NCBI RefSeq assembly: GCF_008180195.1
Contig: NZ_VTAV01000001.1
Span: forward strand, 310,001 to 374,000
Direction of reading: 5' to 3'
DNA from: Sphingobacterium phlebotomi
Lineage (GTDB): Bacteria > Bacteroidota > Bacteroidia > Sphingobacteriales > Sphingobacteriaceae
Length of the DNA stretch: 64,000 bases
Part shown: positions 9,169 through 18,267 of the stretch, piece by piece
Layout: the number at the start of each line of letters is the position of its first letter
How positions within the stretch are numbered: the stretch's first letter is position 1
The notes under the pieces: model-generated
The model's database searches: none
What the model was told of the DNA's origin: nothing
The model's input: only the letters and a program-made list of their open reading frames with translations
Program-made: the position numbers and the translations under genes

Positions 9169-12100
9169 TTAACCCTTGCCGTTTTGAATAGCCTTAATGA
9201 TTCCTTCTAGATTCTCATTAAATTCTAAAAGTTGGGCGAAAACCTTATCGTCCTTTCCTAGTCCGCCATGCTTATTGTTCTTGCGGAATATTTCCTTGAT
9301 GTCTTCCCAACGTTTTTGTTCGTCGGGACGAATCAATCCGGCAAGCTCTTTCAGCTTCAACAGATTGCTCTCGGTATCGCTCGTCAGCGTTTGTGATTCG
9401 CTTTCGTAGTGTGCCAACAACGTTTGGTTGATTTCCTCATCGTTCATCATCGGAATGACCTGCGCAACTAATTTGCTCATGTTGCGGTAAGAGCCCTGCA
9501 TCTTGAAAGGCGGCTCGGTACGGTAGCTATCCTGCATCGCGGCACTTTGGATATAGCTTTTGTTGACTTTGATGACGGTATCACGGATTTTCATCACGTG
9601 GCGTAGCACAGCGATGAAATCTTCGATTTCCTGTTTTAGATAAACCCCTTCGAGCTCCGGAATCTGCTCGGCACCAGATTGTACATAGTCGACGAGGGCA
9701 TAAAAATCTGGGAAGGATTTTCCGGCAATCTTCGCCAGATAGCTATTTTCGATAGCCGCATTTTCTATCAAACTTAGGTTGAACAAATGTTCCGTATCAC
9801 CAATAACATCGCCTAGGTTGTACACATCTGCCCGGTTGGCAAGCATATCGGGAATCTGGAATTTAGAACCACTTTCGGTATAAGGATTACCGGCCATAAC
9901 AATGCAGAAGCGCTTGCCACGCAGATCGTAAGTTTTGCTTTCACCATCAAAAATACCGTCGATTTTACGTTGCCCGTCAGCCAATGAGATGAATTTCTGC
10001 AAAAATTCGGCACTTAAATGCTGTATGTCATCCAAGTATAACATTACGTTGTCTGCCATCTCAAAAGACAGGTTTATTTTTTTAAGTTCTTCACGCTCGC
10101 CCGATGTTTTGGCTTCTACGGGATCGATGGAGGTAATGGAATGTCCTATTGTTGGACCGTTTACTTTCACAAAATGTAAGCCCATCGTTTTGGCAAGATA
10201 TTCCATTAATGTAGTCTTGCCATAGCCCGGCGGAGAAATGAGCAAAAGCATGCCCATACGTGCAGTACGTTTGTTGTCGCCTGCAGCGCCTAATTGTTTT
10301 GCCAGATTGTTGCCAATGAGTGGAAAATAGACGTCGTTAATGAGTTTGTTCCGGACGAAAGACGTCAATACTTTCGGCTCAAATTCATTTATTTTTAACT
10401 CTTTTTTATACGATTTGCTGATTTGTTCTTTCAGTTGGGAAAAAGCTACAAAACGAGGTACATCTACGGTCACAAAATCATGCATTTTTTGCATGAAAGC
10501 GTGGTAATTCAGCTGTAATGTACCATCCTCCAATAAGGTATGGTTGCCTTTCAGTTGTTCTAATGTTGTGTTATATTGTCCGAATACGAGATGATAGTCA
10601 TCTTTTGGGAACAGAAGAGCTGCAGCGGTTTCTTCCATGATTGGCTGGTAGCTGTCGGCTTTTTCGGTTTGATCGACGAAAGCATGTAGCCAGTTTAGTA
10701 GGAGTAGATAACGATCGGTATCATCAAAGTGTTCATTTTGAAAATCTTGTTCAAAATCAGGATATATTTTTTTGTCTTCTAGGTAGCGGACAAATTCCTG
10801 TTGGAGATGGTCGGCTTGTTCACTTAAGGTCAGTTTGCTGTAACTGGTGAATGTCTGAAACAGATAATTCGCAACCATTTGTGGACCATAATCCGATAAG
10901 TCCAGGTATGTTTCCCACACCGAAAATTGTGCAGCAATCTCATGAATAATGGATTGGTAGCGCACGGAAGCAGGAAATGCTTTTAGTACGGATCGCCCCG
11001 ATTGGATAAGGTGCTGTAACCGCTCGCGCTTGTCTTCTGACAGGCTGTGCCAAAACAGCTGCGCCATGGCGCGCAGAGGGCTCTCAAAGCGTAATAATTC
11101 GAGTTTTTCGTCTAATTGTTTGACCGCTTGGAAAATCTGCCATGCGTCGGTATTATGGACACCTTTGATATAACCTTCTGAATAATGCTGTTCAATATGG
11201 TTTGCAATATAGGCTTCGGCGTCAAATTGTCTGATAGTTTGTGAAACTAAGAAGGCTTGGTACGCCAGATACTCGCCACGATAAACCTCTTTGTTTTCCG
11301 ATAGTAGTTCCTGTTCCCAAATGTTGTGGTATTGTAGCAGTTCATCATTTTTGACCTTTTGATAGAAGCTGGTACCTGTCAGGTGGAAGTAGAGCTCTTC
11401 GTTGCGACGAACAAGCGTGAGGCTGAGCGATTGCTTATTAACCGTAAATTTGTGTGCGCCGAGTGCAATGATATTGTCACCGTCAACATACAGTTCTGTT
11501 TTGTCCCGCAATGTCCGCAGGGCATCTTCCTGCGATTTTTTTAACAGGTTTTCTAGGTTTTCGGCTTTAGAAATATCGTTTAGACTTTTTAGCTTTGCAA
11601 CAAGCTGCCGTACCTTGTCTATCATGAGATCAGCGGCATAAAAGCTCTGTATTTCTGCCCGGTTTTGGAAGGTAGCCGATTTGTTTTCGATGTTTTTCAA
11701 TACGCGTAGGCCGATCTGTACTAAAGAACCGGTTCGTTTATTGATCTGCTCCACCAGTTGCTCGCGCCGGATGTTGAAGGCCTTGATGACGTCATCCCGT
11801 TTATCAGCTATTTTTAAGGCAAAATCATCAAAATCAGCAAATTTACTTTCCAGTTCCTCCAACTGGACCAGTATTTTGCTGTAGTATTCCTCCACCTTAT
11901 CGGTGGAAGTAGACAATTCCAAATAATTCGTGACCGATTGCTCCAACAGGGTCATTTGCGCCGAAAATTCGGCAATAGCTTCTTTGCCCTGCAACGATTT
12001 GAGTTTGCGGGTCAGCTGTGCGCGCACTTCGTTTAAGGAAGCGAAGATAACCGATATTTTTTCTACTATTTGGGTGGTTTGTGTCGCGTCTTCGATCTTC

Positions 12101-13998
12101 AAGCTGTGCAGCATATCGATCAAAAGCTCCAGTTCGTTGGCAATAGCCAGATTACCGTCTTCAATCGCTTTCGCATCAAACGCTTTTTCTATAGCCGCTA
12201 CCTGTTGTTTTTGTTCCTCTACGCGTTGCTCGTATGAGCTGAGCGCTTCCACTCGCAATAGGAAAGTGACCGTATGTTGGGAGCGTTCGTCGGTTATTTG
12301 GTGTAGTGTTTTCTGTAATTCTTCAACGTGATCCAGCGCAACGTATTTGACATTTTTAAGTTCAATAGCTTCGCCGAGTAAACGTCTTGCATCGGCCAAT
12401 TGATGAACCAGTTGGTCCAGTTGTTCTATCACCGTACTATTGATGCCAAACTGTAACTGTTCGAGTTTTTCTTTCAGTGCCTGTATCTGTTCTTCAGCAT
12501 GTTTGCGCTGTGCCTGTACTTTCACGAATTCATCAATTGCGGAATTGGCAATTTCCTGTATCTGTGTTAGCGGTGTGCCAAGGCTGGACAAGGCGTCGTC
12601 TTGGATCCAAAAATAAGCGTCCAGCAGGTTGCCGGATTTTTTGAGGATATCCTCGTATAGCCCCTCGTAGCTGTCTTCTTTATGGACTAACTGGATGACT
12701 TCCTGCGCCTCCGCCATCGCCTGCACAATCTGTTTATTGCCCACCTTATATAATGGATGATTCTTTTTTGCTTCATTTTCCTGAAGTATTTCCATATAAG
12801 GTGTTTCCCATATTTGCACCTGATGGTGGCGTGTGGCCTCGGCTTCTGTTCGGAAATAAATGAGGCTCCCATCGTTGAAAATCGTAAATCCATTGCAGAT
12901 AATAGGTGTTTCAACGGCCTGCTGGATGATGTTGTACGATAGCAGTATGTAGGTGTTCGTTTCTTTCTGGGTGAAGACATATAGGAAGTCTTCACCGTTT
13001 GGCGAAGCAATTTTCCGTAGAAAAGACATGTTGTCTGCGTTGCCCTCAAAGATTTTGTGGGTTCCGTTTTGCAGGTAATATCCGTTGGAGAAAATTAGGC
13101 CTTGGTTATCGGGCAATAGGATGGCGGATTCGTTCAGCGATTTGAGGTTGACAACCTCCTTTGTGCGCTGGTTGAACACGTAAGCTCGGAAATCTTCTTG
13201 ATAAGGCTTTACCCGTATGGCAATGAGATTGCCTAGATCCGCATAATAGTACTCCGCATCATCGAGTTGCTGGTCGAGATTCGTCACTTTTTCGGCGTAA
13301 ATTCCCTTTCCACTGTCGGTATTGTCTTCAATTTTGAATGTAATATCACCGTGCAGGGCTTCGATAAATACCTTGTCCAAAATGGAAATATGCGGAAATT
13401 TTCCTAAACGACGATCTTCCAGTGTGGTTTTGATCCAGTCAAACTCAAACTGATCAGGCAGCCGTACTTCATGTATACTTCTGTCGTCTTGATAATGGAG
13501 TTTACCATCTTTGATCAGCCACTTGAATGCTTTCAGGTCAGAAGCTTTCTTGCTGGTTTGGAAAATCATGTAGAGGTAGTTCTCCGTACGGCGGAATCGC
13601 GCGAAGATCGCATCCCGATAGTACTTATATAGATTTTGATAATCGACGACGAAGTTGGGGTCGTTGATCAAATCTAATGGCTGTGGGATGAACTGATTGT
13701 TTTCAAAAAGGTAGATGCTGAAAACATCTTCCAGCTTGATTTCTGTGCGTAAACCGAAATGTACGTTGTAGCCGAAAATACATACCTCGTCAATGGCGAC
13801 AATGCCGCGTGCAACACAGGTGTTGTCTGTCGTGATCCGTTGGTTGGCTTTCAATGTAAAGGATGTGGCACTAAATACCTCCCGACGGGCGTCATTCAGT
13901 ACCTGCAACCTTTTGATAAGATCTTCCTTTTGTGTTCGCAGACGCTTTTGGATGATTTCATACGCGCCTTGGTCAAGGCTGTTTTGTTGTTCCTGCAT
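9169..13998 (-). CDS. Giant DUF3686 AAA ATPase (annotated in databases as 'ATPase involved in DNA repair')
   Basis: This 1609-residue protein has an N-terminal beta-rich DUF3686-type region (about 1-460, blocks such as YYADLGNLIAIRVKPY), a long charged coiled-coil middle (about 490-890, runs of Glu/Lys/Gln/Leu heptads), a helical region, then a single C-terminal AAA-type domain. Walker A is PPGYGKTT at about 1256-1263 and Walker B VMLYLDDI at about 1317-1324, followed by a sensor-like 'FCIVMAGNPYTE'. It is the last gene of the YbjN-PspA-flotillin cassette and starts 4 bases after the flotillin stop, so it is almost certainly co-translated with it. The 'DNA repair' label is inherited from the family name; context points to membrane stress instead. 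A remodelling ATPase acting on PspA or flotillin assemblies is my inference. Confidence 0.8.
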   Translation of the reverse strand: MQEQQNSLDQGAYEIIQKRLRTQKEDLIKRLQVLNDARREVFSATSFTLKANQRITTDNTCVARGIVAIDEVCIFGYNVHFGLRTEIKLEDVFSIYLFENNQFIPQPLDLINDPNFVVDYQNLYKYYRDAIFARFRRTENYLYMIFQTSKKASDLKAFKWLIKDGKLHYQDDRSIHEVRLPDQFEFDWIKTTLEDRRLGKFPHISILDKVFIEALHGDITFKIEDNTDSGKGIYAEKVTNLDQQLDDAEYYYADLGNLIAIRVKPYQEDFRAYVFNQRTKEVVNLKSLNESAILLPDNQGLIFSNGYYLQNGTHKIFEGNADNMSFLRKIASPNGEDFLYVFTQKETNTYILLSYNIIQQAVETPIICNGFTIFNDGSLIYFRTEAEATRHHQVQIWETPYMEILQENEAKKNHPLYKVGNKQIVQAMAEAQEVIQLVHKEDSYEGLYEDILKKSGNLLDAYFWIQDDALSSLGTPLTQIQEIANSAIDEFVKVQAQRKHAEEQIQALKEKLEQLQFGINSTVIEQLDQLVHQLADARRLLGEAIELKNVKYVALDHVEELQKTLHQITDERSQHTVTFLLRVEALSSYEQRVEEQKQQVAAIEKAFDAKAIEDGNLAIANELELLIDMLHSLKIEDATQTTQIVEKISVIFASLNEVRAQLTRKLKSLQGKEAIAEFSAQMTLLEQSVTNYLELSTSTDKVEEYYSKILVQLEELESKFADFDDFALKIADKRDDVIKAFNIRREQLVEQINKRTGSLVQIGLRVLKNIENKSATFQNRAEIQSFYAADLMIDKVRQLVAKLKSLNDISKAENLENLLKKSQEDALRTLRDKTELYVDGDNIIALGAHKFTVNKQSLSLTLVRRNEELYFHLTGTSFYQKVKNDELLQYHNIWEQELLSENKEVYRGEYLAYQAFLVSQTIRQFDAEAYIANHIEQHYSEGYIKGVHNTDAWQIFQAVKQLDEKLELLRFESPLRAMAQLFWHSLSEDKRERLQHLIQSGRSVLKAFPASVRYQSIIHEIAAQFSVWETYLDLSDYGPQMVANYLFQTFTSYSKLTLSEQADHLQQEFVRYLEDKKIYPDFEQDFQNEHFDDTDRYLLLLNWLHAFVDQTEKADSYQPIMEETAAALLFPKDDYHLVFGQYNTTLEQLKGNHTLLEDGTLQLNYHAFMQKMHDFVTVDVPRFVAFSQLKEQISKSYKKELKINEFEPKVLTSFVRNKLINDVYFPLIGNNLAKQLGAAGDNKRTARMGMLLLISPPGYGKTTLMEYLAKTMGLHFVKVNGPTIGHSITSIDPVEAKTSGEREELKKINLSFEMADNVMLYLDDIQHLSAEFLQKFISLADGQRKIDGIFDGESKTYDLRGKRFCIVMAGNPYTESGSKFQIPDMLANRADVYNLGDVIGDTEHLFNLSLIENAAIENSYLAKIAGKSFPDFYALVDYVQSGAEQIPELEGVYLKQEIEDFIAVLRHVMKIRDTVIKVNKSYIQSAAMQDSYRTEPPFKMQGSYRNMSKLVAQVIPMMNDEEINQTLLAHYESESQTLTSDTESNLLKLKELAGLIRPDEQKRWEDIKEIFRKNNKHGGLGKDDKVFAQLLEFNENLEGIIKAIQNGKG

Positions 13999-14002
13999 AA
14001 AA

Positions 14003-16123
14003 CTAACCGTTCAGTTTCTTGTTCGATACGCCTAAGTTTTTCGCCAATCCGAACAGCGAATTGATAAAGCCTGTGTCTTCTTCTTCACCTTCGGCCTTAG
14101 CTGCTTGTTGTAATTTAATCAACGCGGCGGATACCGTCAGATTTTTGATGTCGTTGGAAGAGACACCATATTTGTCAGCGAGTCCACGGATTTTCTCCGC
14201 CAAATCACCGTTGCCATTGACGCCTATCAATGCATCTTTAATATCTGTAGCATGTTTTGAGTTGTTAATCAAATGGTCAAATCCTTTGGCGTTGGACACT
14301 TGGCGAACAATGTTTTCGAAGAACATCGTTTCACCACCGACGATGTCAATTTTGGCTGACTTCAAGGCTTCGGACAGTACACCTGCTTGTGCTGCGGCAA
14401 TATCTTTTTGGATGTTGATATGCGCCAATTCTACGTCACGCTCTTTTTGCAATTGCAATTTGAACTCTTCGTGCTCTTTGCCGACACCGTCCAATTGTTT
14501 CATTGCAGCTGCTTTCTCTTCGATACCTTTTGCTTCCGCCAATGCTTTTTCGCGAACGACCTCGGCTTGTGCCAATCCTTCTTTACGTAAAGCTTCTGCT
14601 TTTTTCTCAATAACAACAGCTTCTTTGGTGCCTTGGATTTCTTCTGCCTCGGCTTTTGCTACCATGACTTCCGCTTCGGAAAGACCAAGTGCAGCTTCTT
14701 CTTTTGCTTGTGCTTCGGCTATAATTTTGCGGGCTTCAGCTTCTTTTGCAGAAGCTTCTTTTTTCGCTTCGGCTTCGATGAGCAATTCTTGTGCTTTTTT
14801 CTCGGCGATTTTACGGGCGGCTTCGGCATCGATTACTTTCTTCTCCGCTTCTTGCTCTGCAGCAATCTTAGCCGCTTCCGCTGCTTTTACGATAGCGATT
14901 AAGCGCTCTTCGGCTTCCTGCGAAGCCGCAATGACACCGGCCTGTTTCTTACGTTCCACATCGCGGAAGACCTCGAGGTCTTTAACCGCTTGTTGCTCTT
15001 CAATAACTCCTTTTTCAAGCTGTACGCGCTCTTTGATAACGCTTTGGATACTTTTTTGCTCTGTTTCAATCGAGCGCTGTTTGTCGATTTGTGCTAAGGT
15101 CACAATACGCTCGCGCTCGGTTGCTTCCAGTGCACGGTCTTTTTCCACCCGTTCGGTTTCGACCGCATCGGTACGGAGTTTGTTTTTCTCCGCAATGATG
15201 ATCTGTCGAAGCTTGTTCTCTTCCTGAATGGCCAGTTGCTCCTCGGTAGCGATACGCACTGTTTCAGATTTCAAACGTTCTTCTTCACGCACTTTTGCGA
15301 TTTCAGCTTCTTCGCGGGCTTTGATGTTATCGACCTCCCTGCGCTGTTTTTCTTCTTTTTCAGCCAGTTGTCGTTCGAGTTCCAGGATAGCTTCGCGGGC
15401 TTCTACATCTTGCTTCTTAATAACTTTCTCTTCCTCTCGACGAATCAGGTTGGCGTTCATGTTCTGTAGAGCCGTTAGCTCCGTGATTTTTTTGATACCT
15501 TCCGAATCCAAAATGTTGTCCGGACTTAGGAATTTCAGCTCGGTCTGTTCCAGATAGTCGATGGCGCAGTCATCCAAGATGTAACCGTTGAGGTCCGTAC
15601 CAATAATGTTCAGGATTTCCTCCCTAAATTCTCGTCTAGCCTCGTAGAGTTCGATGAAATCGAACTTCTTACCTACCGTTTTTAGGGCTTCTGAAAACTT
15701 GGATTCGAAGATGTTTTTTAAGGTTTCGGGATCACTCGCACGGTCGCAACCGAGGTTTTGGGCTACGTTAATGACGTCGTCGACGGATTTATTCACCCGA
15801 ACGAAGAACGCGACTTTAATGTCTGCACGAATATTATCCTTACAGATTAATCCGTCGTGCTGCATTCTTGCAATTTCGATTTTCTTTACCGAAATATCCA
15901 TGATTTCCATCCGGTGGAATACCGGAACGACATACATTCCCTTATTGAAAGCGACCTTCGTGCCACCCACGCCGGTACGTACAATGGCTTTTCCTTGTGG
16001 AATCTTTTTGTAGAACATGCTGAGCACGACAAAAAAAGCAAGGATAAAGAAAACAACGGCACCTACGGCAATTAAAATGACACCAGTCAGCCCGTCTACA
16101 AATAATAATGTGTTGCTTGTCAT
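14003..16123 (-). CDS. Flotillin / SPFH-domain membrane protein (YqiK type)
   Basis: This is an inner-membrane scaffold protein of 706 residues. One hydrophobic segment at about residues 12-37 (VILIAVGAVVFFILAFFVV) anchors it. An SPFH/Band-7 domain follows (about 45-230: 'GKAIVRTGVGGTKVAFNKGMYVVPVFHRMEIMDISVKKIEI'), then a very long Ala/Glu/Lys coiled coil (about 235-570) and a C-terminal helical tail. Flotillins form large ring or cage assemblies that organise membrane microdomains. The protein is longer than what I recall for E. coli YqiK (about 550 residues), mostly through the coiled coil. The upstream neighbour is the YqiJ-like protein, the same order as E. coli yqiJ-yqiK; downstream is the giant ATPase. 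Confidence 0.9.
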   Translation of the reverse strand: MTSNTLLFVDGLTGVILIAVGAVVFFILAFFVVLSMFYKKIPQGKAIVRTGVGGTKVAFNKGMYVVPVFHRMEIMDISVKKIEIARMQHDGLICKDNIRADIKVAFFVRVNKSVDDVINVAQNLGCDRASDPETLKNIFESKFSEALKTVGKKFDFIELYEARREFREEILNIIGTDLNGYILDDCAIDYLEQTELKFLSPDNILDSEGIKKITELTALQNMNANLIRREEEKVIKKQDVEAREAILELERQLAEKEEKQRREVDNIKAREEAEIAKVREEERLKSETVRIATEEQLAIQEENKLRQIIIAEKNKLRTDAVETERVEKDRALEATERERIVTLAQIDKQRSIETEQKSIQSVIKERVQLEKGVIEEQQAVKDLEVFRDVERKKQAGVIAASQEAEERLIAIVKAAEAAKIAAEQEAEKKVIDAEAARKIAEKKAQELLIEAEAKKEASAKEAEARKIIAEAQAKEEAALGLSEAEVMVAKAEAEEIQGTKEAVVIEKKAEALRKEGLAQAEVVREKALAEAKGIEEKAAAMKQLDGVGKEHEEFKLQLQKERDVELAHINIQKDIAAAQAGVLSEALKSAKIDIVGGETMFFENIVRQVSNAKGFDHLINNSKHATDIKDALIGVNGNGDLAEKIRGLADKYGVSSNDIKNLTVSAALIKLQQAAKAEGEEEDTGFINSLFGLAKNLGVSNKKLNG

Positions 16124-16135
16124 TGGTTTATATAA

Positions 16136-16819
16136 TTATAATGAAATATTCTCGAGTGTAATCTCTTTTTTTACATAATAGAATTTTTTGTCGACTCCTT
16201 CGTCCACGACAGTCGCCTGTTCACCATACGTAATCTTTTCCCCATGCTGACTTTTTACGTTAAGTTGAATGATGTCGCTTCCAATAACGATTTCCAGCCA
16301 ACCCAAACGTTCACCTTCGATGGTAGAGCGCATTTTGCCTGAGCGTCCTAAAAAGTCGTGTGCCTCTTCTCCTGTGTAACCGACTTTTTTGTACAATTTT
16401 ACCAAAGGAATGGTAACGTAGTGCATCAAGAAGAAAGTGAGTAACAGGACGGGAATAAGCACTAAAACGGATTTCCAGCCAAATTGTGTGAGATTGAACA
16501 GGAGTGATGATGCAATCGTGATGATCCAGCTGATGAATTTAAATAACGTGACGATGACCATAAATGGCGCTTTACCCACGTTGATAAAAGCCATCGTTTT
16601 TGTTAAAAAGGAAGGTTCAGCGTCTGTTTCTATGTCCGCATCGTCTGGTATATCGACTTCGTGGACATCAGCACCTTCAAACGCGACATCAGCCTCACCA
16701 AAGTCGAATCCGTCTCCCAGTAACATCGTGAAGAGCCAATAGAGCAGGGAAATACCTGTCAATACGGTCATGATGGCGTTAGGAAGTGGATGGAATAGAA
16801 GGTTTAAAATATCAGTCAT
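16136..16819 (-). CDS. YqiJ/NfeD-like membrane protein with C-terminal OB-fold-like domain
   Basis: This 227-residue protein has a hydrophobic segment near the N-terminus (about 15-35), an acidic linker (about 37-68, many Asp/Glu), two more membrane segments (about 80-105 and 115-135) and a C-terminal soluble beta domain (about 150-227: 'DFLGRSGKMRSTIEGERLGWLEIVIGSDIIQLNVKS'). That is the layout of YqiJ/NfeD partners, which are normally encoded beside flotillins and are thought to cap or modulate them. Its start overlaps the stop of the small upstream gene by 8 bases, indicating translational coupling, and it ends 12 bases before the flotillin start. Confidence 0.82.
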   Translation of the reverse strand: MTDILNLLFHPLPNAIMTVLTGISLLYWLFTMLLGDGFDFGEADVAFEGADVHEVDIPDDADIETDAEPSFLTKTMAFINVGKAPFMVIVTLFKFISWIITIASSLLFNLTQFGWKSVLVLIPVLLLTFFLMHYVTIPLVKLYKKVGYTGEEAHDFLGRSGKMRSTIEGERLGWLEIVIGSDIIQLNVKSQHGEKITYGEQATVVDEGVDKKFYYVKKEITLENISL

Positions 16820-17075
16820 GTTTCCATTTTGCTTTATGTTTTAAAGGATAATTTTTTCTTAGCACCAAGTAATAAATCATCGATCCGATGAGTGGTGCTA
16901 GTACAATTAACAGAATCAGTAATATTCTATCTGTTGTTTTATTGCCGAACTCTCTTTTGAATAAATCAACCAATGCAATGATTGCAAATATCAAAGGAGC
17001 TATCCCAGCAATAGCAAAAACGAGCAAGAAAATGGCTTCTTGTGTGCCTATGTTTATAAATAATAAGGTGTCCAT
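16812..17075 (-). CDS. Small PLDc_N-like two-helix membrane protein
   Basis: This 87-residue protein has two hydrophobic helices (about 14-36 and 48-68) separated by FKREFGNKTTDR, ending in a basic tail. The spacing and the sequence 'ALVDLFKREF....ILLIVLAPLIGSMIYYLVLRK' match the PLD-nuclease N-terminal (PLDc_N) type of small membrane protein found with phospholipase-D and phage-shock genes. It sits 4 bases after pspA and overlaps the YqiJ-like gene by 8 bases. It could be a membrane sensor or anchor for PspA, playing a role like PspB/PspC. That role is inferred from position only. Confidence 0.72.
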   Translation of the reverse strand: MDTLLFINIGTQEAIFLLVFAIAGIAPLIFAIIALVDLFKREFGNKTTDRILLILLIVLAPLIGSMIYYLVLRKNYPLKHKAKWKHD

Positions 17076-17079
17076 GTTG

Positions 17080-17775
17080 TTATTGTTTTTTTAGCTCTTG
17101 TTTCAAGTTCTCCAGTTCTTCTTCTACTGATTTTTTCTTGTTTTTTATGGTGTTTACTTCATTAAAGGCTGTTTCCTCTGCAATTTCGGCATATGCTTGG
17201 GCCAGGTCCTCACTGTCTTTAGCCTTAAGCTTCATGCGTTCGAGCATATCAATCGTTCCATGGGTGTCCATGGTGGCGATATGGCGGTTCGCGAGTTCGG
17301 AAGCACGGGTTACTTTTTGCTTTGCCTTTAAAATTGTTAATTCTTTTTCCCATCTGGAAATGTTATAGCGCAAAACTTCCATTTGTTGGGCAATTTTTTC
17401 CAAGGCTTGCCCCTGACTTTCGATTTGATCTTGTAATGTGTCCAGCTCTGCCACCAAATCTTGCTTGTTTAACAAAGCTTCTTTAGCCAGTCGGTTGGCC
17501 ACATCAGTTCCCAATTTACCCGCATGGTATTTCAGCAATATCGTCTTGGCTTTCTCTTCCATCTGTTCGGCACGTTCACGATTTTGTTCCGCTTTGTTTT
17601 CCAAACGTATTTTAGATGCCTTAGCCTGTGCCAGCTTTTCTATAACCTCAGCAAGTTCTTCCTTCAAGTCCCGAATACCTTGTTCAATCATGTGGATGGG
17701 ATCTTCCATCCTATCCACCAACGCGTGGATTTCCGATTGCCCTATCTTTAAAAGTCTTTTGAAAATGTTCATCAT
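17080..17775 (-). CDS. pspA: PspA/IM30-family membrane-stress protein
   Basis: This is a 231-residue, almost entirely helical protein. It opens with the membrane-binding amphipathic helix (MMNIFKRLLKIGQSEIHALVDR) and the family block 'MEDPIHMIEQGIRDLKEEL', followed by long coiled coils. PspA/IM30 proteins are bacterial ESCRT-III relatives that polymerise on damaged inner membrane to limit proton leakage or remodel lipid. It follows the YbjN-like gene by 1 base and precedes the small membrane protein by 4 bases. No PspF-type sigma54 regulator is present; the divergent XRE gene is the likely controller (inference). Confidence 0.92.
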   Translation of the reverse strand: MMNIFKRLLKIGQSEIHALVDRMEDPIHMIEQGIRDLKEELAEVIEKLAQAKASKIRLENKAEQNRERAEQMEEKAKTILLKYHAGKLGTDVANRLAKEALLNKQDLVAELDTLQDQIESQGQALEKIAQQMEVLRYNISRWEKELTILKAKQKVTRASELANRHIATMDTHGTIDMLERMKLKAKDSEDLAQAYAEIAEETAFNEVNTIKNKKKSVEEELENLKQELKKQ

Positions 17776-17776
17776 A

Positions 17777-18178
17777 TTACTTGTTCGTTTGATTCTTTGA
17801 AAATGCTATCAATTGTTCATAATACTCGCTGAGTAACAAAGACAGCGAATTGATTGCTGCGTCAAATTCATTCTGATCAATGTTGTGCGCCTGCAACGTG
17901 TAGCGGAATATCACTTTTTTGCCATCTTCTGTAAGGGCAAATCCGCCATGTATAATATCCCTGTTTTTCATGAGCAATGCTTTGAAAGTCGCCAGATTGT
18001 CCGACTGCAATGTGAACAGGTACTGCTCGAAAATAATCACTGGTGGCGCGACGCCGATGATCAGATTATGGATGCCATCCGTCTCACTTTCGACAATGAA
18101 AAACCCTTCTTGCTCACTGTTTTTACAAATAGTGAATCCGATATCTTCTATATATTTTTTAATTTTCCGAAACAGCAT
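17777..18178 (-). CDS. YbjN-like / type III chaperone-fold small protein, first gene of the psp cassette
   Basis: This is a 133-residue soluble protein, alpha-beta in appearance: an N-terminal helix (RKIKKYIEDIGF), strands 'FFIVESETDGIHNLIIGVAPPVIIFEQYLF', then a long C-terminal helix (EFDAAINSLSLLLSEYYEQL). This layout resembles YbjN/type-III-secretion-chaperone folds, which also occur next to PspA homologues (for example the YjfI-YjfJ arrangement in enterobacteria). The resemblance is by pattern only and is moderate. It is the promoter-proximal gene of the cassette, directly upstream of pspA with a 1-base gap, which suggests a direct PspA-binding or regulatory role. Confidence 0.55.
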   Translation of the reverse strand: MLFRKIKKYIEDIGFTICKNSEQEGFFIVESETDGIHNLIIGVAPPVIIFEQYLFTLQSDNLATFKALLMKNRDIIHGGFALTEDGKKVIFRYTLQAHNIDQNEFDAAINSLSLLLSEYYEQLIAFSKNQTNK

Positions 18179-18192
18179 AGCCGATTAAATTG

Positions 18193-18200
18193 TATATTTG
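18193..18200 (+). promoter_or_regulatory. Candidate -7 promoter element of the XRE regulator
   Basis: TATATTTG is a perfect TAnnTTTG match 68 bases upstream of the XRE start. The predicted transcript would begin just before the inverted repeat at 18210-18234, a position suited to autorepression. No -33 TTG is evident. Confidence 0.4.
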
Positions 18201-18209
18201 CTCATAAAC

Positions 18210-18248
18210 TTTGCATAAATATAATAAATGCAAAAATATTTTGCAAAA
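18210..18248. promoter_or_regulatory. Candidate XRE operator: inverted repeat plus adjacent palindrome
   Basis: The 89-base divergent region holds a perfect 7-bp inverted repeat, TTTGCAT (18210-18216) and ATGCAAA (18228-18234), spaced by 11 bases. Right after it is a perfect 10-bp palindrome TTTTGCAAAA (18239-18248). The shared core TTGCA/TGCAA in all half-sites suggests one binding protein. The divergent XRE protein is the obvious candidate. This is inference from symmetry and position. Confidence 0.5.
18231..18238 (-). promoter_or_regulatory. Candidate -7 promoter element of the YbjN-pspA-flotillin operon
   Basis: On the minus strand the bases read TATTTTTG, a perfect match to the Bacteroidota TAnnTTTG -7 element. 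It lies 53 bases upstream of the YbjN-like start. No convincing -33 TTG is seen at the expected distance, because the region there is a T/A tract. It overlaps the right arm of the inverted repeat at 18210-18234, which would allow repression by a bound dimer. Confidence 0.5.
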
Positions 18249-18267
18249 AAAAATAAAAAAAAGTTAA

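Noticed and set aside
11930..12331. 133-codon plus-strand frame inside the giant ATPase gene
   Set aside because: Ser/Cys-rich translation without motif, antisense to a coiled-coil region.
14019..15227. 402-codon open frame on the plus strand inside the flotillin gene
   Set aside because: It is the antisense of the Ala/Glu-rich coiled coil, giving a Ser/Ala/Phe-rich product with no domain; codon bias of the opposite strand explains it.
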